Positions 33,901-44,771 of a DNA stretch of 64,000 bases are shown here, piece after piece. The first letter of the stretch is position 1. The number at the start of each line of letters is the position of its first letter. The stretch is from the NCBI GenBank assembly GCA_910589415.1, contig OU342631.1:14942001-15006000 (forward strand). The letters are read 5' to 3'. Origin of the DNA: Malachius bipustulatus (taxonomy: Eukaryota > Arthropoda > Insecta > Coleoptera > Melyridae). Below the pieces are notes generated by a model. It searched no databases. It worked only from the letters and a program-made list of their open reading frames with translations, and was not told where the DNA came from. The position numbers were made by a program, and so were the translations under genes.

Positions 33901-36900
33901 CAGTTCTTAAACGATTCAGTTTACTCCACAGCTTTCTCGGTAGGTCGAATCCGGGAACTTCGTTTGTTGGATCTTGGATAAGGCGATGATTAAAAACATT
34001 CTGAACTCTACATTCAGACTTCCAAGAATCCAGTGGGGAAAAGATCTCATGATTTTGTTGCCAAAATGGATTTCGAGATTTCACTCTCATTGGTACTAAC
34101 TATATTATGTATTGTCTAAAGTTTTGTATTTGTATATTTTTCGGGCATTTTTAGCTGTTTTGTGGCCACTGCTCCTCCAACACCTGGTTTACATTGTAAC
34201 TTTCTTGCGTCCAAGGATGGGCAACCTCTCTAAACCTTTGTTTGTCACGACAATCCATTATTTCTGATAAAAAAACTGACTTCAAAAAATTAAAATGAGC
34301 TAGAAAAATCATCGATTTTTTTGATTTTGCAAGAGAGAATTATATAGGTTTTTGAATATTTTCAAAAAGTTTGTTTTGCTAATAAGTGGTTGATCCATCA
34401 TAAAACTTATAGATGCGACGAAAAAGTTGTCAAGTAACAAAAAATACAGGCTGCATCCTCATTCATTATGCTGACATTATATACCAATAATAATCCCAGA
34501 TGAAAATTGTTGGTTTAACCGACATTACCAAAAAAAAAAAAAGTTTCGAGTTAGCGGCAAGCAGAAAAGTTCCTTCTAAAACATGTAAGTTTTTGCTTGC
34601 CGCTCTTCCGAAACATTTTTTTTTGTTTTTTGTAACGTCAGTTACTGCCAACGATTTTTATTTGGAGGTATAGAGAGTGAGTTAACTTTCTCTTTAATAG
34701 ACTGTAAGTACTTAACTATTTATTCAGCTCGAAAAAACATAGGAATAACAAACGTCCAAAGTCGCTAACAGTAACATCGGGCACATCTAAGAAGCATGAC
34801 TCACATAAAACATGTAGAACACGTCCCTTCTGTTTCTGATTACAGTCGAAATATTCTGCACACGTTATCATACTGTTATGAGGTAATATCGATATTATAA
34901 ATTGGCACGTCTTTCATGAATCTTCACAAGAATAATTTCACGGGTAAAGATATTGTGCGCCATGCTACAGGAGCTTTCCTCCTGTCTATTTTATTACCAA
35001 TAATAACCTTTTAAGACTTAGCTAAAATATAGTTAACAGTATGATAGGAATTTTTATATAATAATAAGGTGTAACGCAGAGGACCCGGGTCCCCTCGTCT
35101 TTCGCGAAAAGCCACTGTGATCGTCTATTTACCTCGGGGTTTCCTCTAATAGGTCCGCTGTGTTTTCCTCTTTCCTAATATTCGTTGAACGTGATCGAGT
35201 AGGTACCTACTACTTACTGGTGGTGCCGCCTAATACCTAGCTGATTATTTTTCTTGATTTAAAATGGGATCTGCGCTCATGGATTGGGCGAATCTGTTTA
35301 ATTATTTATTGATGTGGATTTTGTTTCGAAGAGAGATCTTCCCTAACTATTTTCTCAATGGATTTTCCCTAATTTGTGAAGGAAATTTCTTCAGAATAGG
35401 CGCCTTGCCATCTACTAGTGAATTGGTTCGACATTGATTTTGAGACGCGAATGAAGTATGTTTCACTGGGATTTCCCGGGATAGGTAAAGGAAACTCGAC
35501 CGGAGTCCGCTATAATGCCATCTCTGGTCGAATTTTATTGAGGAAATTTAGAATTGTGATTTGAAATTGGCGTGAAACGATATTTGCCCTTTTCGGGTTT
35601 TCAACTGGAATTTTTCCAAGGTAGATAAAGGAAATTCGACCGGAGTCCGCTATAATGCCATCTCTGGTCGAATTTTCAGGTTTAGATAAGAATTAGGTAG
35701 CCGGGAGTCCACTATATGCCATCTCTGGGTACCGTATAAAGGGTTAGGAAGTCAGATTCGACCTGCTCGGAAGCTGATCTCTATCTCCTTTGAGCTGCTG
35801 TAAGACGTCTGCTTTTATAGAAGCGGTGATCCGCTTTCTAAACACAACATGCAACAATGAACCTCATTGGCACCGCTGACCTCCTGTATCTGTTTCTTAT
35901 CATATCTCCCTAATCACGAGACTTAGCGAGTTGACCTCGCGGCTACCTTACTAAATTGTCCTGAACTTCCACTACCTAAATTTTCCTTAAAATCGGCCGA
36001 CGCGTTGTCGTCTTTTCATTGTTTCTAGCTATTATAATTACACCGGCATAACCTTCATTTCGTGTTTTCACCTGCTTGCTATTTCGGGATCGAGATGTAT
36101 TTTTGGCTACCTTAATTTATTTCTTTGCTTTATCGATTGGTGTAATTTCCATTATCGTGGGTGGAATACCTAGCGACTTACTATTGTCTTTGCAAGGGGT
36201 TATTGTTTGATTCACAATTTCACAAATCTTTCCACCCGGTCTTGTATGTAGGTCACCTATTCTCCGTCACGCGGTGTCTTGATACAATGCCTGCCTTAAC
36301 ATCTGGCGCGTTTCTAGCTCTACTGGTCCTTCGGACGTTCTTTAGAGGCTGGAATATTTTTAGCTAGAGCGGTTTCTCTTTTATGAATATCTAATTTGTT
36401 GACTTCAATATTTCATTGGATTTTAGGGCGCGTAGTTGCGATTTAATTTCCTAACAATTTTACCTTCAGGTAATTACGTACCTATTCTTGCACTGTTTGT
36501 TTTTTTGGTTTGGGTTGATTTAACGAGGGAGATGAAAATAATTTCCTTATCATCCTACCTAGGTGCGATCCATTTCAAAGGATATGCGCAATAATCAAAA
36601 CACCCTTTTTTATGTAAACTTAATGATACATAATTTATAAATTTGATAAATTAAAAAAAAAAGCTTTTTATTGGATAAGTTGTAGCAAAGCATTAATATA
36701 AATTACACACTGTATATTAATTTGATTTCAAATATATTTTCTAGACTTCGTCCTGTAAAAAAAGGTACTAAGTTATTATTTCTACATTATTATTATTATT
36801 TCATTATTTCTAGTATTATAAGTTTATAGAAATAGTAAATCAGTTTCCTTATATTTGCAGTTGCAAAGGTACTACCTTATGAAGCTCAAATGCCCTGAGC

Positions 36901-39900
36901 TTTTCTTATGCGCACTGCCTTCTGAAAGTGCTAAAGTATTTGCACTGCAAGCTCAAAATATGCTCCTCAAAAGAGATACGGATGGGAGAAGAGTTTACTT
37001 AATAAAACTGGGTGAGTAAACGCGATTTATTTTTAGTGTTCAGTTCTATGGAAGGTGAAAAGGAACTTCAGCACTTGCTATTTAGTCGGTCTGTGATTTA
37101 CTCGAGAACTACGTTTTTTTTTTATCGTTTAGGGCCTAAAATTCAAAATAATAGTAATAATAATTATAGGTAGACTAGGAAGGATTACAGGAAGCTGTAT
37201 TTTTCTCAAAAAAAGTATTATGTACGTTTTGCATATAATACTACAACGGACATAGCAATTTCTATATTCTCTTTTCAGTCCAGGAAATATAGTGTTACTT
37301 TAAAGGTTTTGACGTAACGATTTCATAAACATTTGTCTTGCTATCCTTGTATCAAACTAGAATATTATCGTAGCCTGGAGACAGCTGAGAATAAAGTTAG
37401 TTCCTTTTTAATTTTTTCTTTAAAGCCTGGCTCAATTAAATTTTCATTTGCCTATGAGCTGCATAAAAATTAACTTACAGGAATTCAAAATTGAAGAAAA
37501 TAATTCCTGATTACTGCGTTAGTGTTATGACATAATGATCACCATTTCTCATAAATAATTTAATTAATTATCGTTTTTTTTTTAGAGAATTTTGATGCAA
37601 ATATTATAACAATAGAAGAAGTATTCCGTACAAACGTCTTGGCCTTAGAACATATCGTGCAAGAAGCCGAAACACAAATAGCCGGTTTAGTCGTCATGGT
37701 AGACTTAGCGGGACTTAGTTTACAGCACGCCAAGTTTTTCACTCCATATTACGCAAAGAGAATGGTTGAATTGGTCCAAGAAACTTTCCCTTTGAGGTTC
37801 AAGGGCTTCCATGTCGTCAATGAACCTTTCTATTTCGACGCAATCATGGCTGTGCTGAAACCGTTTCTTAAAGAGAAAATCAGAAAAAGGGTAAGTTAAT
37901 TAAATTAGTTGAGCTGGTTAGGGATAGTTTTAATCCACATTTCTCTACATAGCAAGCACCAACATTGAGACATGTAATTTTATTCAACCCTTTACACCGT
38001 GTTGGTGTTGGCTCGAATATGCTGGACATAGTGAAATGGATCGCACCTAGGTAGGATGATAAGGAAATTATTTCCATCTCCCTCGTTAAATCACCCAAAA
38101 TCGAAAAAAGCAAACAGTGCAAAAATTATGTTAGGAAATTAAATACAGCTGCGCGCCGTTGCATCAATAGAAACGATCCCGCCAGCACATTAAATATTCA
38201 TAAACAGAAATGTTCTCGCTCTGGTAAAAAGCCAGCCTCTAAAACGACCGAGCTAGGGTAGCAACGCACCAGCACCGAATATTGCCGCAGGGTATTGGAA
38301 GGACATTCCCTAGCTGCGTGAACGAGATACCGACCGCCGGCCGGGTGGAAAGATTTGTAAAGTAAACAATAACACCTCGCATACACAATAGAAACTCATT
38401 AGGTATCCTGCCCACGATAATGAAATTTACATGTATTGATAGGGAGAATTAAGATATGACAGCCGCCGAAAGTTCATTACGCTACATAGACAACAAGTAG
38501 GTGAAAAGACGCTATGAAGTATAAGCAGGAGAATAATTAGTAAGTCGACACAATGAAAAGTACCTAAACGCGTTGACCGATTTGAAGGAAAATTTAGATA
38601 GTGCAGGTTTCGGACAAATTAGTGAGGTAGCCGCGAGGTCAACTCGCCAAATCTCAAGACAATTGAGATACGATTAAGGACTAAATCACAGAATGAGAGC
38701 AGTGTCGATAAGGTTCATTATTGCGCGGTGTTTAGAAAGCGGGCGACTGCTTCTATAAAAGCAGACGTCTTCCAGCAACTCACTCTCAGATAAAATTCGA
38801 CTTCCTAACCCTTTGGACGTGTCTGGAGATGACATAAGTGGACTCTAGATCGCCCAATCCTATTCTAAAATTCCCTAATTAGTTTGGAGATGACGAACGA
38901 GTGGACTCCGATCTAATTTCCCGCATCTACCTAATTAAAATTCCAATTGTAACCCTGCGAGGGTAATTCTCATCCAATAGAACTTCAGCACGCAAGTCTA
39001 AAATTCCCTAATTAGTTTGGAGATGACGAATGAGTGGACTCCGATCTAATTTCCCTCATCTACCTAATTAAAATTCCAATTGTAACCCTGCGAGGGTGAA
39101 TCTCGTCCAATAGAACTTCAGCACATAATTCTAAAATTCCATAATTAGTTTGGAGATGACGAATGAGTGGACTCCGATCTGATTTCCCTCCTTTATCTAA
39201 TTAAAAACTCCTATTAAAATCTGGTTAGTCCGGATTCCATCGCAAGAAGACTTCATATTGGAAAAATAGTTAGGGAAGTTCTTTTAGAACAAAATAAAAT
39301 CCAAATAAATAAATAATCAAACAGATTCACCAAATCCGCGAGCGCAAGTCCCCTTTTAAATCAGACCCAATAATCAACTAGGTATTAGGCGGCACCACAG
39401 TAGGTACCTACGAGATCACGTCAATAATTAGAAATAAACCAAGTTAGGCAGGAGACAGGAATAAATAACTACATATTCACGCATAGGAAATTGAGATAGA
39501 GCTAGGAGCGAAAGTAGACCCAGATCAGAAATTAATAATCCGTAAACAAAACGGCCCATGATTCAATCATCCTATTCTTCGAAGAGTCCGAGTTTTTATT
39601 TAGCGCAGATGGTTAGGCAGGAAGCAGTCCCTTTAAAAACGATTTAGAAAGTGAAAGGAGTTTCTCGCCATTATATGACACCATAAATAAAGATCACATA
39701 GCAGAGCACCCCCGGTTAGTACAGGTCTGGATAGAACGAGGCAGCGTTGTCAGATGTAGCATCTGTTAATTCGCAAATATTATCGGGAAATACTAATTCC
39801 ATTACAACATCCAATTAGGAGTTAAAATACGTACTCTATTTCCAAACGTTGGGGGAGGGATCCACCTCGATGTCCAGGTGAAGACCTCCGTTGTACCAAT

Positions 39901-42293
39901 ACAAGAGTATACCTCTTTAAAGTGGAAATCGTACAACAGGGCAAAAGTACCCTCAGAGCAGGACAGAGTAACGCAAACCAAAGCAAGGTTGCCAGGTGTA
40001 ATAAACGCCCTCACATGTCAGGAAATCCAATAATCAAAATAAAGTTAGGATCATGAATCGCAATTCACAAATAAAAATCCAAAGCAAATCAAAATTAATC
40101 TCGAGTATGGGAAAGCCAATTTAGATCCAGAAACCAAAGTATCATTATATAAGGTCGTTTTTCCGAATCTCTTCTAACCAGATTTTATGCATACCTGAAT
40201 CTTATGTGACAAACGTTATTATTATGTTCTCATCATACTATCTACGCTCTTTGGGTTGATAGGTCGACGTACTCGTGTTACTGGCGGACCGGTGGCTGGT
40301 GCCGTACAATCAAATAAGTAAATTTGTCCGTAAACATGCCTAAACACGAATGAGGGATAAAAGTCCAGCATTTCCAATCATTAACTAGATTAATGGTTAA
40401 AGAGTCGTGGTCTGTAGTATGATCAGCTAATAATCACGTTGAGGAGCAAAGATCTTCGAGAACGGAGCCAACATGCTCCGGGAAATAAATCAAGGTGTGT
40501 AGAAAAATCTACAAAAATACAGTTGATTAAGGTTTCAATCCGATAAGTACTCGAATGACGAGTAAGGTAAATCACAAGGTATAACAGTGACAAATGCCTA
40601 AGGGCAAGGTAACATATATGACATAAAGGTCGCCTGACTAGGCAGCATCGACGGGTGCAATAAAAGGTAGAACAAGACAAATAACAACAAGGTATACAAA
40701 GTGATAACTAAATACAGTATCACCCAGGTTATGAATTAAATGAACGGAGGTGAAATAATTCATCCTCCCAGGTAAATCAACTGTGAAAATAAAATCATTA
40801 AATAAAAGAGAATCGGAATGAACGATTTTATAAAAGATGCAAGTCAGCATTCAGGAGAAGTGGCAACCCCGTACTCGACTGGGCCTCGCATCTTAAGTTA
40901 CCCGAACCCCCGTAACGGAACACGAACTGCTGTAGCTCGGTAGCCGAACTGCCGCAAACCGTCTTGGCGCGATATTTAACCCGAGTCAAATCCACAGGCG
41001 ACTCAGCTAGACATACAGGGTGATTCTCCCGGTTGAAAATACACGATAATTTCATACGAGAAATTGAATAGGTAATAGACAGACATTCCCGCATATACCG
41101 GGTCGTCTGTAAACAACATGGTTGTATTCTTTAATTAATTCAAGCAGTTGCTTGAAGTGAGATCAAAGAATCTAGAAAAAGGAAATTAGGCAAGGAAAAT
41201 CGTTGAATAGTTAAACACACAGACATTTCCGCATATACCGGATAGTCTGTAACCGAAATAAAAGCGAAACGAGGTAGTAAGACATTCCCGCATATACCGG
41301 GTAGTCTTTAAACGAAATAAAAATAAAAAGAAAGCACAGGTGTGCAAAAGAGTGGAATCCGAAATGGATTATAGTTTGAAAGATGGATGAAAGGGATCCC
41401 TCTTCGCTTTCCATTTTCTTTTGCACTCTCTATGTAAAAACACAGCCCATCTCGCCATTCACCATTTTACACCCTTGCAAACGAATTCTCTCGCTCATCA
41501 CTCGCTTTTAAAACCTCTGATAGAAAGCCAACAGTTAACAACGAGTCCCAGTTAAATTCCCCGCTTTTCCGACAAAAGAAAACTCCCAGTAGGTTCTTTG
41601 CGCATCCGTTTCGGCCATAGTAATCCTGGCATACCTCAATCAAAGAGCAGGGGCGACTACGGTAAATACGGTAAACACAACGTAGGAAAACACAGCGGTC
41701 CTATTAGGAGAAATTAGGGAAACTAGACGATCACACACGGTGGCTTTTCGCGACAGAACCAGCGACCCGGGTACTCGACGTTACAATAGGAATCCTTAAA
41801 AGGGGACAGGGATAAAATATTAGAACACATTCATGATTTAAACACAAAAGAGAAGCATTTAGATTTAGAACAACCTGCCGGTGATGGCAGCCTATCTAGC
41901 CTGTCCATAATTTTAATTAATTTTGACTAACAGACACCGTGTACATTTTATACAAATGCGCTCTTCGGAGTGCCAAATTCACTGAGCAGTTAAATGAAAT
42001 CGTTATTTATTTTCTAATATACGAGCATATTTTCATTTATAATAATTATTGCATGTTTTGTGTGAATAACTGAGTAACGATATATTTCTTAATTTTAGAT
42101 ACACTTACATGGAACTGATATGAATTCTTTACACTCCCACATACCACCAGATATCTTACCAAATGAATACGGTGGAGTTACCGGTGATTTCGATAACACA
42201 CAATGGTATAAGATTCTTTTAGAAAATGAAGAATATTTTAAAGAACAATTGAACTACGGTTACAAAACCAATCAAAATGAAGAGTGTGACTAG
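30830..42293 (+). CDS. CRAL-TRIO (Sec14-like) lipid-transfer protein, gene 2, five coding exons
   Basis: Seen: exons 30830-30974, 31396-31487, 36861-37011, 37586-37890 and 42099-42293 join into a 295-residue frame ending in TAG. Intron phases are 1, 0, 1, 0. An in-frame TAG 27 bases upstream supports ATG at 30830. Residues 58-71 (DENFLLRFLRARKF) and LPNEYGG (251-257) align with the same positions in gene 1, and DTDGRRVYLIKLG opens the lipid-binding lobe. Known: such proteins carry hydrophobic ligands between membranes; the family includes alpha-tocopherol transfer protein and clavesin. Inferred: tandem paralogue of gene 1, about 11 kb downstream on the same strand. Odd: introns 2 and 4 are filled with hairpin elements and two opposed TG...CA elements. 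First donor (A|GTAGGA) is weak. Confidence 0.9.
31396..31487 (+). CDS. CRAL-TRIO gene 2, coding exon 2
   Basis: 92 bp between TTTTAG and GTAAAA encode residues 49-79, including PPDENFLLRFLRARKF. Phases match gene 1 exon 2. Confidence 0.9.
31488..31954 (+). other. Gene 2 intron 2, first part
   Basis: Intronic AT-rich DNA with no recognised exon or element. Confidence 0.4.
31955..32479. mobile_element. Fold-back element in gene 2 intron 2
   Basis: TACAGGGTGCATCTTTAATA at the left is mirrored by the right end (GAAGATACACCCGCCTGTA). The arms share mirrored blocks such as CGTGTGTCCGGAAATG. About 525 bp. Confidence 0.8.
32648..33520. mobile_element. Long hairpin element, family H, copy 3 (gene 2 intron 2)
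   Basis: TACAGGATGTCCCAGCTTAT at the left is mirrored at the right (AATAAGCTGGGA, then a broken end). The core has AACGGCTTACATGTCCCTAT and its mirror and TATAAACAAGTGAAAATCGC, shared with copies 1 and 2 in gene 1. The outer arms contain GGCCTACAGAGACCGCTTCG and its mirror. Confidence 0.85.
33680..34090 (-). pseudogene. Relic of a LINE ORF2 C-terminus
   Basis: The minus strand reads LNRLRTGHGRCNSMLFK, a stop, then PSPNCLTCGEVEETITHIVE and ECPE. This is the post-RT region of many insect LINEs, with a Cys-x2-Cys...His...Cys motif. The in-frame stop and the missing RT make it a dead 3' fragment. It is distinct in sequence from the LINE at 22380-27594 and sits antisense in gene 2 intron 2. Confidence 0.6.
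34509..34652 (+). repeat. Compact hairpin (~144 bp) in gene 2 intron 2
   Basis: GTTGGTTTAACCGACATTAC at the left pairs with GTAACGTCAGTTACTGCCAA at the right. The inner arms TTAGCGGCAAGCAGAAAA and TTTTTGCTTGCCGCT pair around a loop of about 25 bases, flanked by A- and T-runs. It is either a tiny MITE or a hairpin RNA precursor. No other copy was seen in the window. Confidence 0.6.
34653..35065 (+). other. Gene 2 intron 2, part before the TG...CA element
   Basis: No recognised feature. Confidence 0.35.
35070..36577. mobile_element. TG...CA element with 4-bp TSD, copy 1 (solo-LTR-like)
   Basis: Starts TGTAACGCAGAGGACCCGGG and ends GGTGCGATCCATTTCA. It is flanked by AAGG on both sides (35066-35069 and 36578-36581). 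Both ends are shared with copies at 38032-41785 and 61293-62143, which lie in the opposite orientation. It lacks the middle of the longest copy. Known: TG...CA ends with a 4-bp target duplication are typical of LTR retroelements, so a solo LTR is the simplest reading. No protease, RT or integrase frame is present. Internal ~139-bp repeats contain GACCGGAGTCCGCTATAATG at about 35497 and 35636. Confidence 0.75.
36861..37011 (+). CDS. CRAL-TRIO gene 2, coding exon 3
   Basis: 151 bp between TTGCAG and GTGAGT encode residues 80-129 plus one base (LQRYYLMKLKCPELF to DTDGRRVYLIKL). Same length and phase as gene 1 exon 3. Confidence 0.9.
37586..37890 (+). CDS. CRAL-TRIO gene 2, coding exon 4
   Basis: 305 bp between TTTTAG and GTAAGT encode residues 130-231 (GLVVMVDLAGLSLQHAKFF, then FKGFHVVNEPFYFDAIM, then KPFLKEKIRKR). 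It spans without interruption the point where gene 1 has its fourth intron, and instead ends 37 codons later. Confidence 0.9.
38865..39220. repeat. Tandem 133-bp repeat inside the TG...CA element
   Basis: CTAAAATTCCCTAATTAGTT recurs at 38865, 38998 and 39131 (one base changed in the last copy). Each is followed by GGAGATGACGAAnGAGTGGA, giving about 2.7 copies with a strict 133-bp period. Confidence 0.88.
41083..41310. repeat. Short repeats around CATATACCGGGTAGTCTGTA
   Basis: The block AGACATTCCCGCATATACCG recurs near 41083, 41221 and 41280, and again in copy 3 of the element near 61550 and 61685. The spacing is irregular. Confidence 0.75.
42099..42293 (+). CDS. CRAL-TRIO gene 2, coding exon 5 (last)
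   Basis: Follows ATTTTAG and ends in TAG. It encodes residues 232-295 (IHLHGTDMNSLHSHI, LPNEYGG). It is separated from exon 4 by a 4.2-kb intron made mostly of the TG...CA element at 38032-41785. Confidence 0.9.
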   Translation: MHLHGTDMNSLHSHIPPDILPNEYGGVTGDFDNTQWYKILLENEEYFKEQLNYGYKTNQNEECD

Positions 42294-43735
42294 ATGAAAT
42301 GTTAAGTAGATGTTGTCGGACCCTGTTCAAGAGCGAATATTTCTCAAAAAAAAAAAACTAGTTTCATTAAGCAGAAATATCAAAGTAACAAATTGCCCAA
42401 GCGTTATTAAAATTCTAGGATCTCTTTAATGAAGACTAAATTAAGCATAAGCACGCATATACTTAGGTAAATGACAATATATTTTAAAATCTTTGAAGCT
42501 GCTAATATATTATGAAGAGTTGTTTGCAATAATAAATATTTTATTGACTTAGCATAAGAAGTTATCATGAAATATTTTATTATGTTTAATTTTGTATCTA
42601 TTTATTTTGTAAAGGTAAATGGAATTGTTGTTAATGTTGTTATGTATACTTATATACATATAAATAAAGGTTACATATATTTGACCACATTATATTTTTA
42701 TGTCTTCCTAGTTTAATAATAGAACATTCAAATGGACCATAAATACCTATTGAGAATTATTAAATTTTTATAAGCTATTGTCATCTCTTTCTCTTAATGA
42801 AACCAAGTTACTTACGTTACATAATAATAGGTGATTTAAGTAACGAGAACAACAAAATGTCGATAACTTTATAATAATACTGACTTACCTAACTCAAAAA
42901 AACCTTCTTGCGCATCAATCGCATAAAAATTATCGCGATCTTGAAAATTGAGTCGTTGAAATTTTTTAAGGCCATAGTTGTTTACTGTGAGAATTTCAGT
43001 TTAATTCGTAAACGCGCCCTAATGAAAATAATATAAGACAGCACTTTTGAGCGAATTTCTACCTACGCCACTGGCAAACTTATTATGACTAAAATGCAAT
43101 TTATCTGCTTCTATCGTGTGATCATGTTTGCAGTTTGTTGCTAAATGTAACAATTCTAAATTAGTTAATATATAAAAAGGAATTATTTTGTCCTAGTCTT
43201 GGAAAATTCCACTCTCTAGGGACTGTGGCTATTGAGTATTGAGAAAAGCACTTATTTTTCGTTAGTTTTCCACATTCTAAAGATTACTATTTTCATCTGG
43301 TTTATCATTAAATAAGCAGAAATCTTCATGAGAACTATTTTTAGCGTTAAGAAAAAGTATTGCAAAATGTCATTTTTGTGATTTGAACAAAAAATAAATA
43401 CGCCACCTAAAATAATTAAAGAGCAGATAGAAATGAATACACTTATATCAAACAATATCGATGGCAATAGCGGAAAAAACAAAAATGAACATAATGTAAA
43501 AACACTTACCTGCCCCTCTCATCATTCAACAACTGCTGTTCAACAGTTCAACAACGCTCAACCTCCCAAACTCTCGTACTGATCTGACAGAATCTCACCG
43601 TTATTATGTTAAGTAAAGTTCACTAGAAGTGTTCAGATTAAATTCACTACCACATATTAGCACAATTTTCCGCTATGACAGTTTGATAAGCTACGCGACA
43701 AGATGATACCTGTCCGTAAACACTAATAACACTAA
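42294..43735. other. Gene 2 3' UTR and intergenic DNA
   Basis: Probable 3' UTR to about 42690, then AT-rich intergenic sequence. The small minus-strand frame at 43252-43482 is hydrophobic but has no recognisable family. Confidence 0.4.
42663..42668 (+). promoter_or_regulatory. Candidate polyadenylation signal, gene 2
   Basis: AATAAA about 370 bases after the gene 2 stop, in ATAAATAAAGG, followed by an AT/T-rich stretch. It is the best-placed signal downstream of this gene. Confidence 0.45.
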
Positions 43736-43955
43736 CAGCCAATATTATGAAGGCTCATTAGGCTAACGGGCAGATTTCTGTGCTCGTTTTTGAAGTTAAT
43801 ATCGACATCAAATTACTTTTATTAACATTTTTGTAATCATTTTCATGTCAAGAATAGATAAATTTAAATAATTTCCACTTAGACCCGATGCCTTCTTCAA
43901 AAATGGCCACAGAAATCTGCCCGTTAACTTAATGAGCCCTTATAATATTGGCTGT
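43736..43955. mobile_element. Palindromic MITE, family C, copy 2
   Basis: ACAGCCAATATTATGAAGGC at the left is mirrored by the right end (TTATAATATTGGCTGT). Inner arms include GGGCAGATTTCTGTG and its mirror. Diverged relative of 1740-1962. Confidence 0.7.
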
Positions 43956-44264
43956 AACACTAGCACACCTAGTAACAACTAACAATAAATGAAACAAAAA
44001 CAGAAGAAATTCTTGACGACAACCGATCGATAATATCTTACTCATCAAGTAAGATATCGTCTTCGATACATCTCCGGTCCAGTTATTAGAGTAGTCCTTA
44101 CTATTATGCCGACTACTATTATAATAATATACTGTTATAATAAACGGTTGTTGATATCTTGACTGACGAGTCTGCGTACAGGTGACAATAATAATTGCCC
44201 TATACAGGGTGTTCTTGTTTTAACCTAAGCCTAGCTAGGTAATTATTATTATTGGTAAATATTT

Positions 44265-44771
44265 ACATCCACGTATCCTAAGTTTCATCAATTTTTTCGG
44301 GACCGAGAGGAGCGAAGTAGTAAGAAGTCGCTGGGTGGGTAAGAAGCTAAAAACAGCCATTGCAAACTAATATTAAGGTCACAACTAATGCCTCTTTGAC
44401 ACTACGGTCGAATTTTTATTTTTTTTTCACTTTCAGGGCAAGGAATATCTTCGAGATTAACAGTAGACCGATTATTATTTTGATATTTGCATTTATTTTG
44501 CATTTGCATTCTAAAAAAGCATCACATCAATCCCTGTAGTCTGGGTACTATATGAGAAAGCGGATATAGTGCGGGTCCGTCTCTGTACGCTTCGAAGCGC
44601 TTGGAATTGTCGTCAAGTTGTTACATCCGAGACTCGGCGTAGTTATTCGTGATTTTCGCCAGGACCGTATTCTGAAAACCTATTTTTAGTGCCTTTTTTT
44701 TGGCTAAGCATGTATTTGCAAAGCAAATGAATACCTTCCAGGTGTTACTATAGGTGTGTTCTCCACCCCTA
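44265..44771. repeat. Dispersed ~500-bp repeat, copy 2 (inverted copy at 4120-4620)
   Basis: Blocks such as AATATTAAGGTCACAACTAA and GCAAAGCAAATGAATACCTT match 4120-4620 in reverse complement. It abuts a CAGGGTGTCCCAGAGG unit at 44772. Confidence 0.65.

Larger units (their letters stand above)
38032..41785. mobile_element. TG...CA element with 4-bp TSD, copy 2 (longest, 3754 bp)
   Basis: Starts TGAAATGGATCGCACCTAGG and ends CGACGTTACA, flanked by ATAG on both sides (38028-38031 and 41786-41789). It is the reverse orientation of copy 1. About 3.75 kb with no long open frame: either an unusually long solo LTR or a non-autonomous LTR-like element. It carries internal tandem repeats at 38865-39220 and 41083-41310. 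It fills most of intron 4 of CRAL-TRIO gene 2. Confidence 0.78.

Noticed and set aside
43252..43482. Hydrophobic minus-strand small membrane protein
   Set aside because: The hydrophobic look comes from T-rich DNA. There is no splice context, family resemblance or conserved motif.
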